Positions 12,367 to 21,157 of a stretch of 64,000 bases of DNA are shown here, one piece after another. Both the position numbers and the translations under genes were made by a program. Below the pieces are notes generated by a model. The model worked only from the letters and a program-made list of their open reading frames with translations. It had not been told where the DNA came from and ran no database searches. The stretch's first letter is position 1, and every line of letters begins with the position of its first letter. The stretch is from Pandoraea terrae (GTDB taxonomy: Bacteria; Pseudomonadota; Gammaproteobacteria; Burkholderiales; Burkholderiaceae): NCBI RefSeq assembly GCF_902459695.1, contig NZ_CABPRZ010000026.1, forward strand, positions 21,009-85,008, read 5' to 3'.

Positions 12367-13242
12367 ATGGATAAGCTTGAACAATTTCTGACGCGCGCCG
12401 AAGGCGTGCTGGCCCGTCTCGAAGCGATGCTGCCGCCGGCCGCGCCCGCGATCGACTGGCGCGCCGCGCTGGCGTTCCGCTGGCGCAAGAAGCAGGGCCG
12501 CGGTTTCCTGCATCCGGTCGCGCACGTGTCGACGATTCGTCTGGACGATCTGAAGAACATCGAGCGCCAGAAGGCGGCGATCGAGCAGAACACGCGCCAG
12601 TTCGTACAGGGCGAGCCCGCCAACAACGTGTTGCTCACGGGCGCACGCGGCACGGGCAAGTCGTCGCTGATCAAGGCTTGCCTGAATGCCTACGCCGGAC
12701 AGGGTCTGCGCCTGATCGAAGTCGACAAGGACGATCTGGCGGACCTGGGCGACATCGTGGAGCTTGTGTCGGCACGCCCCGAGCGATTCGTGGTGTTCTG
12801 CGACGACCTGTCGTTCGAGGAAGGCGAGTCGGGCTACAAGGCGCTCAAGGTCGCGCTTGACGGTTCCATCGCCGCGCAATCGGACAATGTGCTCATTTAT
12901 GCGACGTCGAACCGCCGCCATTTGCTCCCGGAGTACATGCGCGACAACGAAACTTACCGTCATACCGACGACGGCGAAATTCATCCGGGCGAAGTCGTCG
13001 AGGAAAAGATTTCGCTATCCGAACGTTTCGGCTTGTGGGTCAGCTTCTATCCGTTCAAGCAGGACGACTACCTGACGATCGTCGCCCATTGGCTGGGGCA
13101 TTTCGGCGTGCCGGAGGGCGAGTTCGAGGCCGCGCGCCACGAAGCGCTGATCTGGGCGCTCGAGCGAGGTTCGCGCTCGGGCCGCGTGGCGTTCCAGTTC
13201 GCGCGCGACTGGGCCGGCAAGCATCGCGGCGCAGCGCATTGA
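12367..13242 (+). CDS. DUF815-family AAA ATPase
   Basis: A 291-residue P-loop protein. Walker A is TGARGTGKSS at about residues 91-100 and Walker B is VVFCDDLSFE. The sequence between (FVQGEPANNVLL) and the later ATSNRRHLLPEYM sensor-like motif fit the DUF815 family, whose cellular role is not established. I place the start at ATG 12367 (MDKLEQFLTRAEG), since the frame upstream only adds a few unlikely residues after the argJ stop. It lies between argJ and mutT, an arrangement often seen in Burkholderiales. Confidence 0.85.
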   Translation: MDKLEQFLTRAEGVLARLEAMLPPAAPAIDWRAALAFRWRKKQGRGFLHPVAHVSTIRLDDLKNIERQKAAIEQNTRQFVQGEPANNVLLTGARGTGKSSLIKACLNAYAGQGLRLIEVDKDDLADLGDIVELVSARPERFVVFCDDLSFEEGESGYKALKVALDGSIAAQSDNVLIYATSNRRHLLPEYMRDNETYRHTDDGEIHPGEVVEEKISLSERFGLWVSFYPFKQDDYLTIVAHWLGHFGVPEGEFEAARHEALIWALERGSRSGRVAFQFARDWAGKHRGAAH

Positions 13243-13275
13243 TTCACCGTTTTTTTGCCTGAAACCGATACGACA

Positions 13276-13704
13276 ATGACCGCAGTTGCCGATGCCGCGC
13301 CCGACGGGCGCCCCGTTACCGAAGTTGCCGTGGGCGTGATGGTCCAGCCTGATGGCGCAGTGCTGCTTGGCCAGCGTCCTGCCGGCAAGCCGTACGCCGG
13401 GTACTGGGAATTTCCGGGCGGCAAGCTGGAGGCCGGAGAAACGGTCGAGGCGGCGTTGGCGCGCGAGTTGCACGAGGAACTGGGCGTAACGGTCGAGCGC
13501 TGCGAGCGATGGCATGTGCTCGAACACGACTATCCGCACGCGTATGTGCGCCTGCATTTCTGCAAGGTGACGGTCTGGAAGGGCGAGCCGCACGGGCGCG
13601 AAGGACAGGCGTTGGCGTGGCGGCGCCCGCCGGTCGATGTTGCGCCGCTGTTGCCCGCCGCGTTGCCGCCGCTCAAGTGGTTGGAAGAGGAATTGGCGCG
13701 GTAA
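13276..13704 (+). CDS. mutT: MutT-type NUDIX hydrolase (8-oxo-dGTP diphosphatase)
   Basis: MutT hydrolyses oxidised nucleotides such as 8-oxo-dGTP so they are not put into DNA. The 142-residue protein has a complete NUDIX box, [20 protein letters not shown] followed by LGV, and the [17 protein letters not shown] segment typical of MutT. The frame is open from a TTG at 13255, but ATG 13276 gives the expected length. It follows the DUF815 ATPase closely and ends at a shared terminator facing yacG. Confidence 0.9.
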   Translation: MTAVADAAPDGRPVTEVAVGVMVQPDGAVLLGQRPAGKPYAGYWEFPGGKLEAGETVEAALARELHEELGVTVERCERWHVLEHDYPHAYVRLHFCKVTVWKGEPHGREGQALAWRRPPVDVAPLLPAALPPLKWLEEELAR

Positions 13705-13755
13705 GCGGTTGGCAAGGGCGGGGGGCGGGGGCAGCAGCAATGATGCAGCCCCGCG

Positions 13756-13784
13756 AGGCCGGCGAGCGGATCGCCGGCCTTTTT
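13756..13784. terminator. Terminator between mutT and yacG
   Basis: AGGCCGGCGA (13756-13765) and TCGCCGGCCT (13771-13780) form a 10-bp perfect stem with a 5-base loop, followed by TTTTG on the plus strand. It ends mutT transcription; yacG ends nearby on the other strand, but the T-run favours plus-strand termination. Confidence 0.88.
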
Positions 13785-13804
13785 GTTTCCGGAGCGCTGG
13801 GCGC

Positions 13805-13999
13805 TTACCGTTCGGTGGGATCGAGCGGGGCCGAACTCGACGGATCTTCGGGCGCCTCTGACGGGATCGTGTACTTCTCGGCGGCCCAGGCGCCCATGTC
13901 GATCTGCTTGCAACGCTCGGAGCAGAAGGGACGGAAACGCGCTTGGGGGCCCCACACGACTTTCTTGCCGCAGGTCGGACAATTGACGACGGTCGTCAT
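13805..13999 (-). CDS. yacG: DNA gyrase inhibitor YacG
   Basis: YacG is a small zinc-finger protein that binds GyrB and inhibits DNA gyrase. The 64-residue product has the family's CPTC and CSERC pairs ([20 protein letters not shown] then SERC) and the [13 protein letters not shown] motif after the finger. It begins 5 bases after the zapD stop on the same strand, so it is likely the last gene of the pilBCD-coaE-zapD-yacG group. The tail after residue 48 is Ser/Pro/Asp-rich and probably disordered. Confidence 0.93.
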   Translation of the reverse strand: MTTVVNCPTCGKKVVWGPQARFRPFCSERCKQIDMGAWAAEKYTIPSEAPEDPSSSAPLDPTER

Positions 14000-14004
14000 G
14001 ATAC

Positions 14005-14760
14005 TTACAGATTACAGAGGGTCAGCAAAAACGGCACATCGCTATCGACGGGCCGGGGCTTCAGGTCGCCGTCCTGCGTGGTGAAGCGCACCCACAGCAT
14101 GTACTTATTGGCGCTGGCTTCGGGAATCACGCGCAGATCGGTGGCGACGCGCACTTGCATGAGTTGATAGACGCGCCCGGTGAGCATCTGCTGATAGCTG
14201 CCTTGCTGCGCCATCGCCTTGCTCGCATGACCGGCCTCGCGAGCCAGGCCAAGCACGATCGTGATGGCATCGCGCAGCGGCACCAGCGGTGCGACCCACT
14301 TGTCGATGTCCTGACGGCGCTGCTCGGCGACGTTATGACGCCACGCATAGTACGACGGCAGATCGAAGCGGCAGGTGCCGCCCGGAATTACCGAACGGCT
14401 GCGAATGCTCGACAGCCATTCGTTTTCGTTAAGATGTTGGCCGGGTTTGCCGGGAATCTGGTTCAACGCGGACAGCGCACGTTCGACTTCGTCGATGAAT
14501 GCTTCGAGAGCATCCGTCGCAATATCGGGATTGCCGCGATAGGTCTGGAGCGTCTGGCGCTGCCGATCGAGTTCCTTGATCAGATCGGCCTTCAGATCCG
14601 AGCGGCCCGCGATGTCAGCGATCTCGAATAGCGTAATGAGCGCCGCATGGTGATCGAGCGGCTGGTCCTGGCCGACGAAGAAGGCAAAGCGCCCGAACAG
14701 CTCCTCCAGCCGCAGCAGGGTGCGAATGCGTTCGTTGAGCGGATATTCGTACAGGATCAA
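14005..14760 (-). CDS. zapD: Cell division protein ZapD
   Basis: ZapD (formerly YacF) bundles FtsZ filaments by binding the FtsZ C-terminal tail. The 251-residue protein starts with [21 protein letters not shown] and contains the conserved [17 protein letters not shown] segment. The start is a TTG at 14760: no ATG or GTG lies nearby upstream in frame, and this gives the standard N-terminus. It follows coaE after 143 bases; that gap carries three phased GTGATTT repeats. yacG follows 5 bases after the stop. Confidence 0.93.
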   Translation of the reverse strand: MILYEYPLNERIRTLLRLEELFGRFAFFVGQDQPLDHHAALITLFEIADIAGRSDLKADLIKELDRQRQTLQTYRGNPDIATDALEAFIDEVERALSALNQIPGKPGQHLNENEWLSSIRSRSVIPGGTCRFDLPSYYAWRHNVAEQRRQDIDKWVAPLVPLRDAITIVLGLAREAGHASKAMAQQGSYQQMLTGRVYQLMQVRVATDLRVIPEASANKYMLWVRFTTQDGDLKPRPVDSDVPFLLTLCNL

Positions 14761-14858
14761 GCGCGTCGGCCCAGGGAGTTGACGCAGTAGCTGCGTATTG
14801 GCGACATTCTAATGCGCAAATCCGGCGCGTGGCAATGCGCGATGGCTCGCATCATGCT

Positions 14859-14887
14859 GTGATTTCACCGTGATTTCCCGTGATTTT
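14859..14887. repeat. Three helically phased GTGATTT repeats before zapD
   Basis: GTGATTT occurs at 14859, 14870 and 14880, so the copies begin 11 and 10 bases apart, about one DNA turn each. They sit in the coaE-zapD gap, roughly 100-130 bases upstream of the zapD start (reading AAATCAC on the coding strand). The spacing suggests a protein-binding array, but no known consensus comes to mind. It could be chance. Confidence 0.5.
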
Positions 14888-14903
14888 CGAAGCTTTGCCG
14901 AAT

Positions 14904-15554
14904 TCAGGGGGAATGTCGCCGGTCATTTTCCGGTCCTTCGGGCGATGGCAAGGCCTCGCCGGCCAGTTGCAGATAGCGCACGTGCAACTGATCGACCTGC
15001 GTGACGAGCGGCGTCGCGTCGATGTTGTTGTCGATGAGGTCGTCGGCGACGGCTTGCCGTTCGCTGCGCCCGGCCTGATGCGCCATGATGGCGAGGACCT
15101 GTTCACGTGTGAATTGATTGCGTGCCATGACGCGCGCGATCTGCGTTTCTTCTGCGCAGTCGACGACGAGAATGCGTTGCACGCGCGCGCGCCATTGGCC
15201 GGACTCCACAAGCAGTGGCACGACGTACATCAGATAGGGCCCACGCGCAGCGGCTGCGGCGCGGTCGCATTCGGTGCGGATCAACGGATGCGTGATGGCT
15301 TCGAGACGTCCCTTCGCCTCGGCGTCGTGGAACACCAGTTCGCGCATGCGGGCGCGATCGAGCGCGCCGTCCGGCGCGACGAACTCGGCCCCGAAGGCCG
15401 CGCGAATCGGCGCCATGGCCGCGCCGCCCGGCGCGGTAATGCCATGGGCAATGGCGTCCGTGTCGATGATCGGCACGCCGTGCGCGGCGAACAAGTTGGC
15501 TACGGTCGTCTTGCCGCTGCCGATGCCGCCGGTCAGGCCGATGGCGTAAGTCAT
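14904..15554 (-). CDS. coaE: Dephospho-CoA kinase
   Basis: CoaE phosphorylates dephospho-CoA in the last step of coenzyme A synthesis. The 216-residue protein starts [17 protein letters not shown], which holds the P-loop, followed by the DTDAIAH motif. The later ITHPLIR and PLLVESG motifs are typical. ATG 15554 overlaps the pilD stop in an ATGA, so translation is probably coupled. The pilB-pilC-pilD-coaE order is a common proteobacterial arrangement. Confidence 0.95.
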   Translation of the reverse strand: MTYAIGLTGGIGSGKTTVANLFAAHGVPIIDTDAIAHGITAPGGAAMAPIRAAFGAEFVAPDGALDRARMRELVFHDAEAKGRLEAITHPLIRTECDRAAAAARGPYLMYVVPLLVESGQWRARVQRILVVDCAEETQIARVMARNQFTREQVLAIMAHQAGRSERQAVADDLIDNNIDATPLVTQVDQLHVRYLQLAGEALPSPEGPENDRRHSP

Positions 15555-16423
15555 GATGCGCTCCCCAACCAGAATATGAAGCCGTTGCCGCACAGCAGCG
15601 TAACGAGCCCGGCCGCCGCGAGGAACGGGCCGAAGGCAAACGCCTGATTACGCGGCAGGCGACCGCTCGCCCACGCCGTGCCGGCCACCACCAGGGCCAG
15701 AAGCGACGCGATCGTAAAGATCTGCAGCAGGGCTGTCCATCCGAACCACGCACCGAGCGCGGCGGCGAGCTTGAAGTCGCCGAATCCCATGCCTTCCTGC
15801 CCCCGCCACAGGCGATGCATCCAGTAAAGCAGCCAAAGGCTGAGATAGCCGGCCATCGCGCCGATCACTGCGGCGGGCAACGCGGCGAACCAGTGCCCGA
15901 GATTGAAGAGCAGGCCAGCCCACAGCAACGGCAGCGTCAGCATGTCGGGCAGCAGTTGGGTATCCGCGTCGATCAACGCGAGTGCGACGAGCGTGTAGGC
16001 CAGTCCGAGCGCGCCGAGGCTTTGCCACGTCGGACCAAAACGCCACGCGACCAGTGCGCCAAGGGTGATCGCCGCAAACAGCACGGAAAGCCGGCGCGTT
16101 CGTCCAGGCGGCGCCGGCAGGCAGCTCGGCGCAGGGAGTGGCGGGGTGCTCGCGAGTGATGCGGGCTTGGCCGGCGTGCCGGCATGGGGGGCGGCGTCCG
16201 GCTCCAGCGGCAGATAGCCGTCTTGTGCGGCGGCAAGCTCGGCTTGCCATGCGCGTTCGATGATCACCGGCACGCGCCGCACGATGGCGTTGACGACGAT
16301 GCCCGCGAAGAGGCCAAGGGCCGCGAACAGGCCGATACGCACTGCGGGCGCCAGGCGGGCCAGCACGTCGATGAGCAGCGGTGCGGCGAACCCGCCGGAG
16401 GTTGCGATCGAATCGAGACTCAT
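15551..16423 (-). CDS. pilD: Prepilin peptidase PilD, without the tetracysteine motif
   Basis: PilD cleaves prepilin leader peptides in the inner membrane and usually N-methylates the new N-terminus. The 290-residue product has the aspartic-protease motifs: [12 protein letters not shown] at about 149-160 and GMGFGDFK at 211-218, with several membrane segments around them. The N-terminal region keeps a trace of the family signature ([19 protein letters not shown]) but the two CxxC pairs are missing; residues 70-108 are instead a Pro/Ala-rich stretch with one Cys. Peptidase activity looks preserved; methyltransferase activity is doubtful. It lies between pilC and coaE, overlapping coaE by 4 bases. 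Confidence 0.88.
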   Translation of the reverse strand: MSLDSIATSGGFAAPLLIDVLARLAPAVRIGLFAALGLFAGIVVNAIVRRVPVIIERAWQAELAAAQDGYLPLEPDAAPHAGTPAKPASLASTPPLPAPSCLPAPPGRTRRLSVLFAAITLGALVAWRFGPTWQSLGALGLAYTLVALALIDADTQLLPDMLTLPLLWAGLLFNLGHWFAALPAAVIGAMAGYLSLWLLYWMHRLWRGQEGMGFGDFKLAAALGAWFGWTALLQIFTIASLLALVVAGTAWASGRLPRNQAFAFGPFLAAAGLVTLLCGNGFIFWLGSAS

Positions 16424-17673
16424 GATGCAGCGTGGCCGAGCTGGAACATCGGCAAGTACATGGCCATCACGATGCCACCGACGACGAGGCCGAGGAATGT
16501 GATCATCATCGGTTCGAGAATCCCCGAAAGGGCGGTCAGCCGTTGCGTCACGTCCTCATCGAGCAAATCGGCGGCCTTGTTGAGCATGCGCCCGAGTGTA
16601 CCCGATTCCTCCCCGACTGCCGCCATCTGGGCCACGAGTCCCGGAAATGTGGCGTCCGCGCGCAGCGCGGCGCCCAGCGTCGCACCTTGCGTGACGGCAA
16701 GGTGCACGCCGAGGGCGGCCTGGCGCATCGCAAGATTGCCGCAGACCGCCGCGGCCGCGTCCATGGCGTCGGTGAGCGGTATGCCTGCGTGGGCAAGTGT
16801 GCCGAGCGTGCGTGCCCACCGAACGGCGGCCGCCTGGCGTATCACGCGCCCGGCGAAAGGCAGGCGCAGCATTGCCCGGTCCGCCGCCCTGCGCGCGGCG
16901 GTAGTGCGGCGTACCCAGGCGGCGAGCAGTGCCCCAATCCCGGCGCTCGCGGCCAGCGCGCCCGGGCCGGCGGCAAGCGCCGTACGCGAGGCGCTGATGA
17001 CCGCCCTGGTAACAACTGGCAGTGGCGCGCCCATGCCGGCAAACAGGCGCTCGAACTCGGGCACGACCCACGCGAGAAGCGCCGCGATCACGAGAAGCGC
17101 AACGCCGGTCACCGCGCACGGGTACGCAAGCGCGGCGCGCAGTGTGTCGCGCAACTTGCGCGCGCGTTCGCGGTGCTCGGCCAACCGGGCCAGTTGCAAC
17201 GCGAGGGTGCCGCTCAGTTCGCCGGCGTCAACGAGGCGGCAATACACGCCGTCGATGCCCGACAGGTGGGCCGATGCACCCGGTGCGTTTGCCTGCCGGG
17301 AAATCGCGGCGGCAAACGCATGTCCCGCACGAACGTCAGCAGCGAGGCCGCGCGCGAGCGTCGCCATGCCGCCACCGTCGCTCGCATGCGAGAGGACGTC
17401 AAGGGCGGCCACAAGCGGTACGCCGGCATCGAGCAATGTGGCCAATTGTCGGGTGAATGCAGTGATGTCGTGCGAGCTCACGGGCGCCGGGCGCCGCGAA
17501 CGCGAGGGTGCGATGCGGTCGACCTGAACGTGCCGCTCGCGCAGCAGCAGACGCGCCGCTGCCTCGCCCGGTGCACTGACGATGCCCGTGGTGAGTGCGC
17601 CTGCGGCATCGTGCCCGTGCCAGCGCCACGATGTTTCGGTCACTTTGGGTGCCATGGTATTGCGCGGTGTCAT
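16420..17673 (-). CDS. pilC: Type II secretion / type IV pilus inner-membrane protein PilC
   Basis: PilC is the polytopic platform protein that works with the assembly ATPase to build type IV pili or pseudopili. The 417-residue protein has two T2SSF domains: the first includes FTRQLATLLDAGVPLVAAL, the second RWARTLGTLAHAGIPLTDAM, each followed by a hydrophobic segment, and the family C-terminus with GLVVGGIVMAMYLPMF. ATG 17673 overlaps the pilB stop in an ATGA; another in-frame ATG at 17655 is possible. The stop overlaps the pilD start by 4 bases. Assignment to pilus rather than type II secretion rests on the coaE/pilD neighbourhood. Confidence 0.9.
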   Translation of the reverse strand: MTPRNTMAPKVTETSWRWHGHDAAGALTTGIVSAPGEAAARLLLRERHVQVDRIAPSRSRRPAPVSSHDITAFTRQLATLLDAGVPLVAALDVLSHASDGGGMATLARGLAADVRAGHAFAAAISRQANAPGASAHLSGIDGVYCRLVDAGELSGTLALQLARLAEHRERARKLRDTLRAALAYPCAVTGVALLVIAALLAWVVPEFERLFAGMGAPLPVVTRAVISASRTALAAGPGALAASAGIGALLAAWVRRTTAARRAADRAMLRLPFAGRVIRQAAAVRWARTLGTLAHAGIPLTDAMDAAAAVCGNLAMRQAALGVHLAVTQGATLGAALRADATFPGLVAQMAAVGEESGTLGRMLNKAADLLDEDVTQRLTALSGILEPMMITFLGLVVGGIVMAMYLPMFQLGHAAS

Positions 17674-18884
17674 GACAGGGTGGCGGCCAGGACATCGTCG
17701 CGCCACACTTCGCCGCGCGCGCTGCGCGCCAGCCCGGCTTCGCGCAAGGTCAACACACCGTCGGCCGCCGCCTGTGCCGCAATGTCCTGGGTCGGCCTCG
17801 CCGCTGCGATCAGGCGCGCCACGGCTTCGCTGACCGGCATGACCTGATAAATGCCGGTGCGCCCGCTTGCGCCGCTGCCGTCGCAGTACCCGCATGGCGT
17901 GACGGCTTCTCCCGGCACGCATCGCGCCGGGCAGCGGCGCCGCACGAGGCGTTGCGCGCTGACAAGCCGCAGGCATGCGCCAAGATTGAAGGGAGCGACG
18001 CCGAGATCGAACAAGCGGGCGATCGTCGACGGGGCATCGTTGGCGTGCACGGTCGCCAACACGAGATGCCCGGTCTGCGCGGCCTGTACGGCAATCGCGG
18101 CGGTCTCGCCGTCGCGGATCTCGCCGATCATCAATACATCGGGGTCCTGCCGAAGGAAGGCGCGCAGTGCCACGGCGAACGTGAGTCCGGTGCGCGCGTT
18201 GACGTTGACCTGATTGACGCCCGGCAAGCGGATCTCGACTGGGTCCTCGACGGTCGCGATATTGCGCGACACGGTGTTCAGGCACCGCAAGCAGCTATAG
18301 AGGGACACGGATTTGCCGCTGCCGGTCGGTCCGGTGACAAGCACCAGGCCATAGGGGTGCGCGATGGCATTGGCAAGCGCGGTGCGCTGCGTCGGCAGGT
18401 AGCCGAGCGCGGACAGGTCGAGCGGCACCTTTGCCGCGTCGAGCAGCCGGATGACCAGCTTCTCGCCGTGCAGCGTGGGCAGCGAGCTGACCCGGCATTC
18501 CACCGCCTGATCGCCCTGTCGCCAGAGCATCTGGCCGTCCTGCGGCAGCCGCCTTTCCGCAATGTCGAGATTTGCGAGCACCTTGAGGCGCGTAGGCAGC
18601 ATGTCGCGCAATGCGGCAGGCACGTCGGCACGTTCGCGGAGCTGCCCGTCGATGCGCAGACGGACGCGGAACCGGTGTTCAAAGGGCTCGAGGTGGATGT
18701 CGGATGCGCCGGCGGTCAGCGCGTCATGCAGGATGCGGTCGAGCAGGGCGCCGATCGAAGGCGTGTCGTGCACGCCTGCGTCCGCCTCGAATTGCCCCAC
18801 GACGGGTGCGGCACGCGCCGGGGCGGACGCCGATTCGCGAACGGGCATGCGGGTGGAGCGGTTTGGGAAGGGATGGGCGGACAT
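17670..18884 (-). CDS. pilB: PilB/GspE-family assembly ATPase, short form
   Basis: This is the secretion ATPase that powers pilus or pseudopilus assembly. From ATG 18884 it has 404 residues. Walker A is GPTGSGKS (185-192), Walker B LMIGEIRDGE (251-260), the His box TGHLVLATVHANDAPST follows, and four Cys at 318, 322, 331 and 334 form the zinc site. Compared with PilB (about 570 residues) it lacks the N-terminal MshEN domain, starting with about 40 disordered residues before the N2 domain. In-frame codons further upstream lead only to a TTG. The overlap with pilC supports one operon. No pilin gene is next to it. Confidence 0.88.
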   Translation of the reverse strand: MSAHPFPNRSTRMPVRESASAPARAAPVVGQFEADAGVHDTPSIGALLDRILHDALTAGASDIHLEPFEHRFRVRLRIDGQLRERADVPAALRDMLPTRLKVLANLDIAERRLPQDGQMLWRQGDQAVECRVSSLPTLHGEKLVIRLLDAAKVPLDLSALGYLPTQRTALANAIAHPYGLVLVTGPTGSGKSVSLYSCLRCLNTVSRNIATVEDPVEIRLPGVNQVNVNARTGLTFAVALRAFLRQDPDVLMIGEIRDGETAAIAVQAAQTGHLVLATVHANDAPSTIARLFDLGVAPFNLGACLRLVSAQRLVRRRCPARCVPGEAVTPCGYCDGSGASGRTGIYQVMPVSEAVARLIAAARPTQDIAAQAAADGVLTLREAGLARSARGEVWRDDVLAATLS

Positions 18885-18962
18885 GGACGGCTCGCGATGC
18901 AGTGAGGCGTCCAGTGTCGCGTCGCGGCGGCAAGCCGGCAATCGGACACGGCCTAAATTTCG

Positions 18963-20261
18963 TCAGCGGTGCGCGTTGGCGGATTTCGGCGAAACCGGGC
19001 GAAACAGGCGCACGGTCTTGATCGCCTGATTGTCGATCTGCACGACCTCCATGCGGCAGCCGTCGATTTCCAGGCTGACGGAGGCTTCCGGAATTTCGCG
19101 CAAGGTTTCGAGGACAAGTCCGTTGAGCGTCTTGGGGCCGTCGGTCGACAGATGCAGGCCCAGGCGGCGATTGAGGTCGCGCAGCGTCACTGCACCGCTC
19201 ACCAGGCAGTCGCCCTCGGCGGTCCAGCCCGAGCGGCTGCCGCCGGCGCCGGGCACGCTCGTGGTGAACTCGCCGATCAATTCTTCGATGATGTCCTCGG
19301 TCGTCAGGAGTCCTTCCACTTCGCCGTATTCGTTGACGACCAGTCCCACGCGCCGGTGATTTTCCTGAAAGTACTGCAACTGGCGCAGCGCCGGCGTATC
19401 GCTCGGAATGAAGTAGGGGTCGACCAGCAGCGCGCGCAAGGTGTCGACGGTCAACTCGTCGGGGTGGCGCAGGGCCGAGAGGGTACGGCGCACGGGCAGG
19501 ATGCCGACGATGCGGTCAATGTCGCCATCATAGACCGGGAGCTTGTTGTGATAGCAGGTCTCGAGTTGCTGCAGGATCGATTCGAGCGGCGCCGAGATAT
19601 CGAGCGCTTCGATGCGCGAGCGCGGCACCATGACGTCGTCGACGGCGATGTTCTCCAGGTCGAGCAGGTTGAGCAGCACGCTGCGCGGTTTCGTCGGCAT
19701 GTAGTTGCCGGCCTCGAGCACGATGGTGCGCAGCTCCTCGGTAGTCATGCGGGGTTCGGCGGCGCCCTCGCGGGTGTCGATGCGCAAGATTCGCAGCAAG
19801 CCGCGCACGAGCGTGTTGAGCACCCAGACGATCGGCGTGGACACGCGCAGCAACGGACGAAGGATGAACGCCGCCGGCAGGGCGATGCGTTCGGGGAATC
19901 TCGCGCCGACGATTTTCGGGCCGATCTCGGCAAACACGATGATGAGCAGCGCGATGATGGCCGTGGCGATGGACAGGGTCAGCGCGTCGTTGCCGAAATA
20001 GCGCAGCGCAATCGACGTGGTCAACACCGGCACGACGGTATTGATGACGTTGTTGCCGACGAGGATCGTCGACAGCAGTTCTTCAGTGCGTTGCAGCAGT
20101 CCCTGCGTGGTGCGCGCGCCGCGTACGTTCATGCGCACGAGATGCTTCAGGCGATGGCGGTTGAGCGCCATCATGCTGGTCTCGGAGATCGAGAAGAATC
20201 CGGAACAGAAGATCAACAGGGCGATGGCGCAAAGTTGCGCCCATAAGGGCAGGGATTCCAA
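18963..20261 (-). CDS. HlyC/CorC-type DUF21-CBS membrane protein
   Basis: The 432-residue protein has an N-terminal DUF21/CNNM transmembrane domain (FCSGFFSISETSMMALN, then FAEIGPKIVGARFPE), two CBS domains at about 200-330 (DDVMVPRSRIEALD, VGLVVNEYGEVEGLLTTEDI) and a C-terminal CorC/HlyC FAD-like domain. Such proteins are linked to magnesium and cobalt handling; the substrate here is inferred from the family. The start is a TTG at 20261, since no ATG or GTG lies in frame upstream before the membrane segment; this is uncertain. It is divergent from the small gene at 20414. Confidence 0.85.
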   Translation of the reverse strand: MESLPLWAQLCAIALLIFCSGFFSISETSMMALNRHRLKHLVRMNVRGARTTQGLLQRTEELLSTILVGNNVINTVVPVLTTSIALRYFGNDALTLSIATAIIALLIIVFAEIGPKIVGARFPERIALPAAFILRPLLRVSTPIVWVLNTLVRGLLRILRIDTREGAAEPRMTTEELRTIVLEAGNYMPTKPRSVLLNLLDLENIAVDDVMVPRSRIEALDISAPLESILQQLETCYHNKLPVYDGDIDRIVGILPVRRTLSALRHPDELTVDTLRALLVDPYFIPSDTPALRQLQYFQENHRRVGLVVNEYGEVEGLLTTEDIIEELIGEFTTSVPGAGGSRSGWTAEGDCLVSGAVTLRDLNRRLGLHLSTDGPKTLNGLVLETLREIPEASVSLEIDGCRMEVVQIDNQAIKTVRLFRPVSPKSANAHR

Positions 20262-20413
20262 GCGATTGGGGCGCGAAAGCGCAGGGGTGTCGATGAGTCG
20301 CCACTATAGCAGACGCGTTATTGCTGGTAGCATCGCACAAGCGGCGTCTGCAGGTCTGCCGCCCCAACCCCGGTTCGGGTCTCTGAACCGTCACTTCCGC
20401 AGGAGAGCGTTCC

Positions 20414-20803
20414 ATGGATGTCCAGCAACTCGTTTCTGAATTTCTTGCTTCCGAGCATGGGAGCCAGGCTGCCCAGGCACTGACGGCTCAGGGCATCGGT
20501 GCGGATGATGCACAGCAAATGCTGAGCCAGGTGGCAGAGACAGCGCATGACCACGTTGAAGAACAGAATGCCGGCCTGATGGGCGAACATCCGGGCAAGA
20601 GCTTTTTTGCGGCATTCGCAGCGGGCTTGGTCAGGGGCGATGGCTTTTTCAAGTCGGTGGTGGAGGGCGGGGAGGGTATCCTGACCGGCCGTGTGGCTGA
20701 GTCGCTTGCAGCGAAAATGGGCATTGACCCGTCGACTGCGTCGACTGTTGCCGCAGCCGCTACCCCCTACGTCGTGGCTTTCCTGAAGGAAAAGCTGGGC
20801 TGA
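20414..20803 (+). CDS. Small protein of unknown function
   Basis: A 129-residue protein starting MDVQQLVSEFLASEHGS, with a good Shine-Dalgarno sequence (AGGAG about 8 bases upstream). It is Ala-rich with a Gly/Phe-rich middle (KSFFAAFAAGLVRGDGFF) and repeated helical segments, and no obvious signal peptide or membrane segment. It has a loose resemblance to small DUF937-type proteins, such as the YidB-like gene at the end of this window, but I cannot confirm a family. It is divergent from the CorC-like gene and about 250 bases before the tRNA-Pro. Confidence 0.7.
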   Translation: MDVQQLVSEFLASEHGSQAAQALTAQGIGADDAQQMLSQVAETAHDHVEEQNAGLMGEHPGKSFFAAFAAGLVRGDGFFKSVVEGGEGILTGRVAESLAAKMGIDPSTASTVAAAATPYVVAFLKEKLG

Positions 20804-20997
20804 GAGGGCCTATGCCGGGTCCCGACGGCCCAACGGCCGCGGTGCTCGGTGTTGGTTATGCTTAGGTTTCCGAAAAATTTAAACCCGTCCGGCATCGCGT
20901 TTTTATTTTGCGGGTAATGGGCACGAATAGGGTTGGTCGCGGTACAGATGTGGCACAGGGGCCCGCCGGAAATGCGCTGAAAATGGGCCGGAAATGA

Positions 20998-21023
20998 AAA
21001 ACGCCCAGCGGACTGGGCGTTTT
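20998..21023 (-). terminator. Terminator downstream of tRNA-Pro
   Basis: AAAACGCCCAG (20998-21008) and CTGGGCGTTTT (21013-21023) form a perfect 11-bp stem with a 4-base loop. Read on the minus strand it ends in a T-run, so it terminates the ispB/tRNA-Pro transcript; the plus-strand copy also ends in TTTT, so it may work both ways. Confidence 0.85.
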
Positions 21024-21050
21024 CGGCCTTGATGGACAAGGCATATGTCT

Positions 21051-21127
21051 TGGTCGGGGTGAGAGGATTCGAACCTCCGGCCTCTACGTCCCGAACGTAG
21101 CGCTCTACCAGGCTAAGCTACACCCCG
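21051..21127 (-). tRNA. tRNA-Pro (anticodon CGG)
   Basis: A full cloverleaf on the minus strand: acceptor CGGGGTG pairs with CACCCCG, the D-arm contains AGCCTGGTAG, the anticodon stem CTACG/CGTAG encloses loop TTCGGGA with anticodon CGG, and the T-loop is TTCGAAT. The discriminator A and an encoded CCA follow (21051-21054), giving 77 nt. It begins 30 bases after the stop of the polyprenyl synthase gene on the same strand and ends at a terminator, so it may be processed from a joint transcript. Confidence 0.97.
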
Positions 21128-21157
21128 CTTCGATCGTTGCTGCCGTCACTCAGTGCT

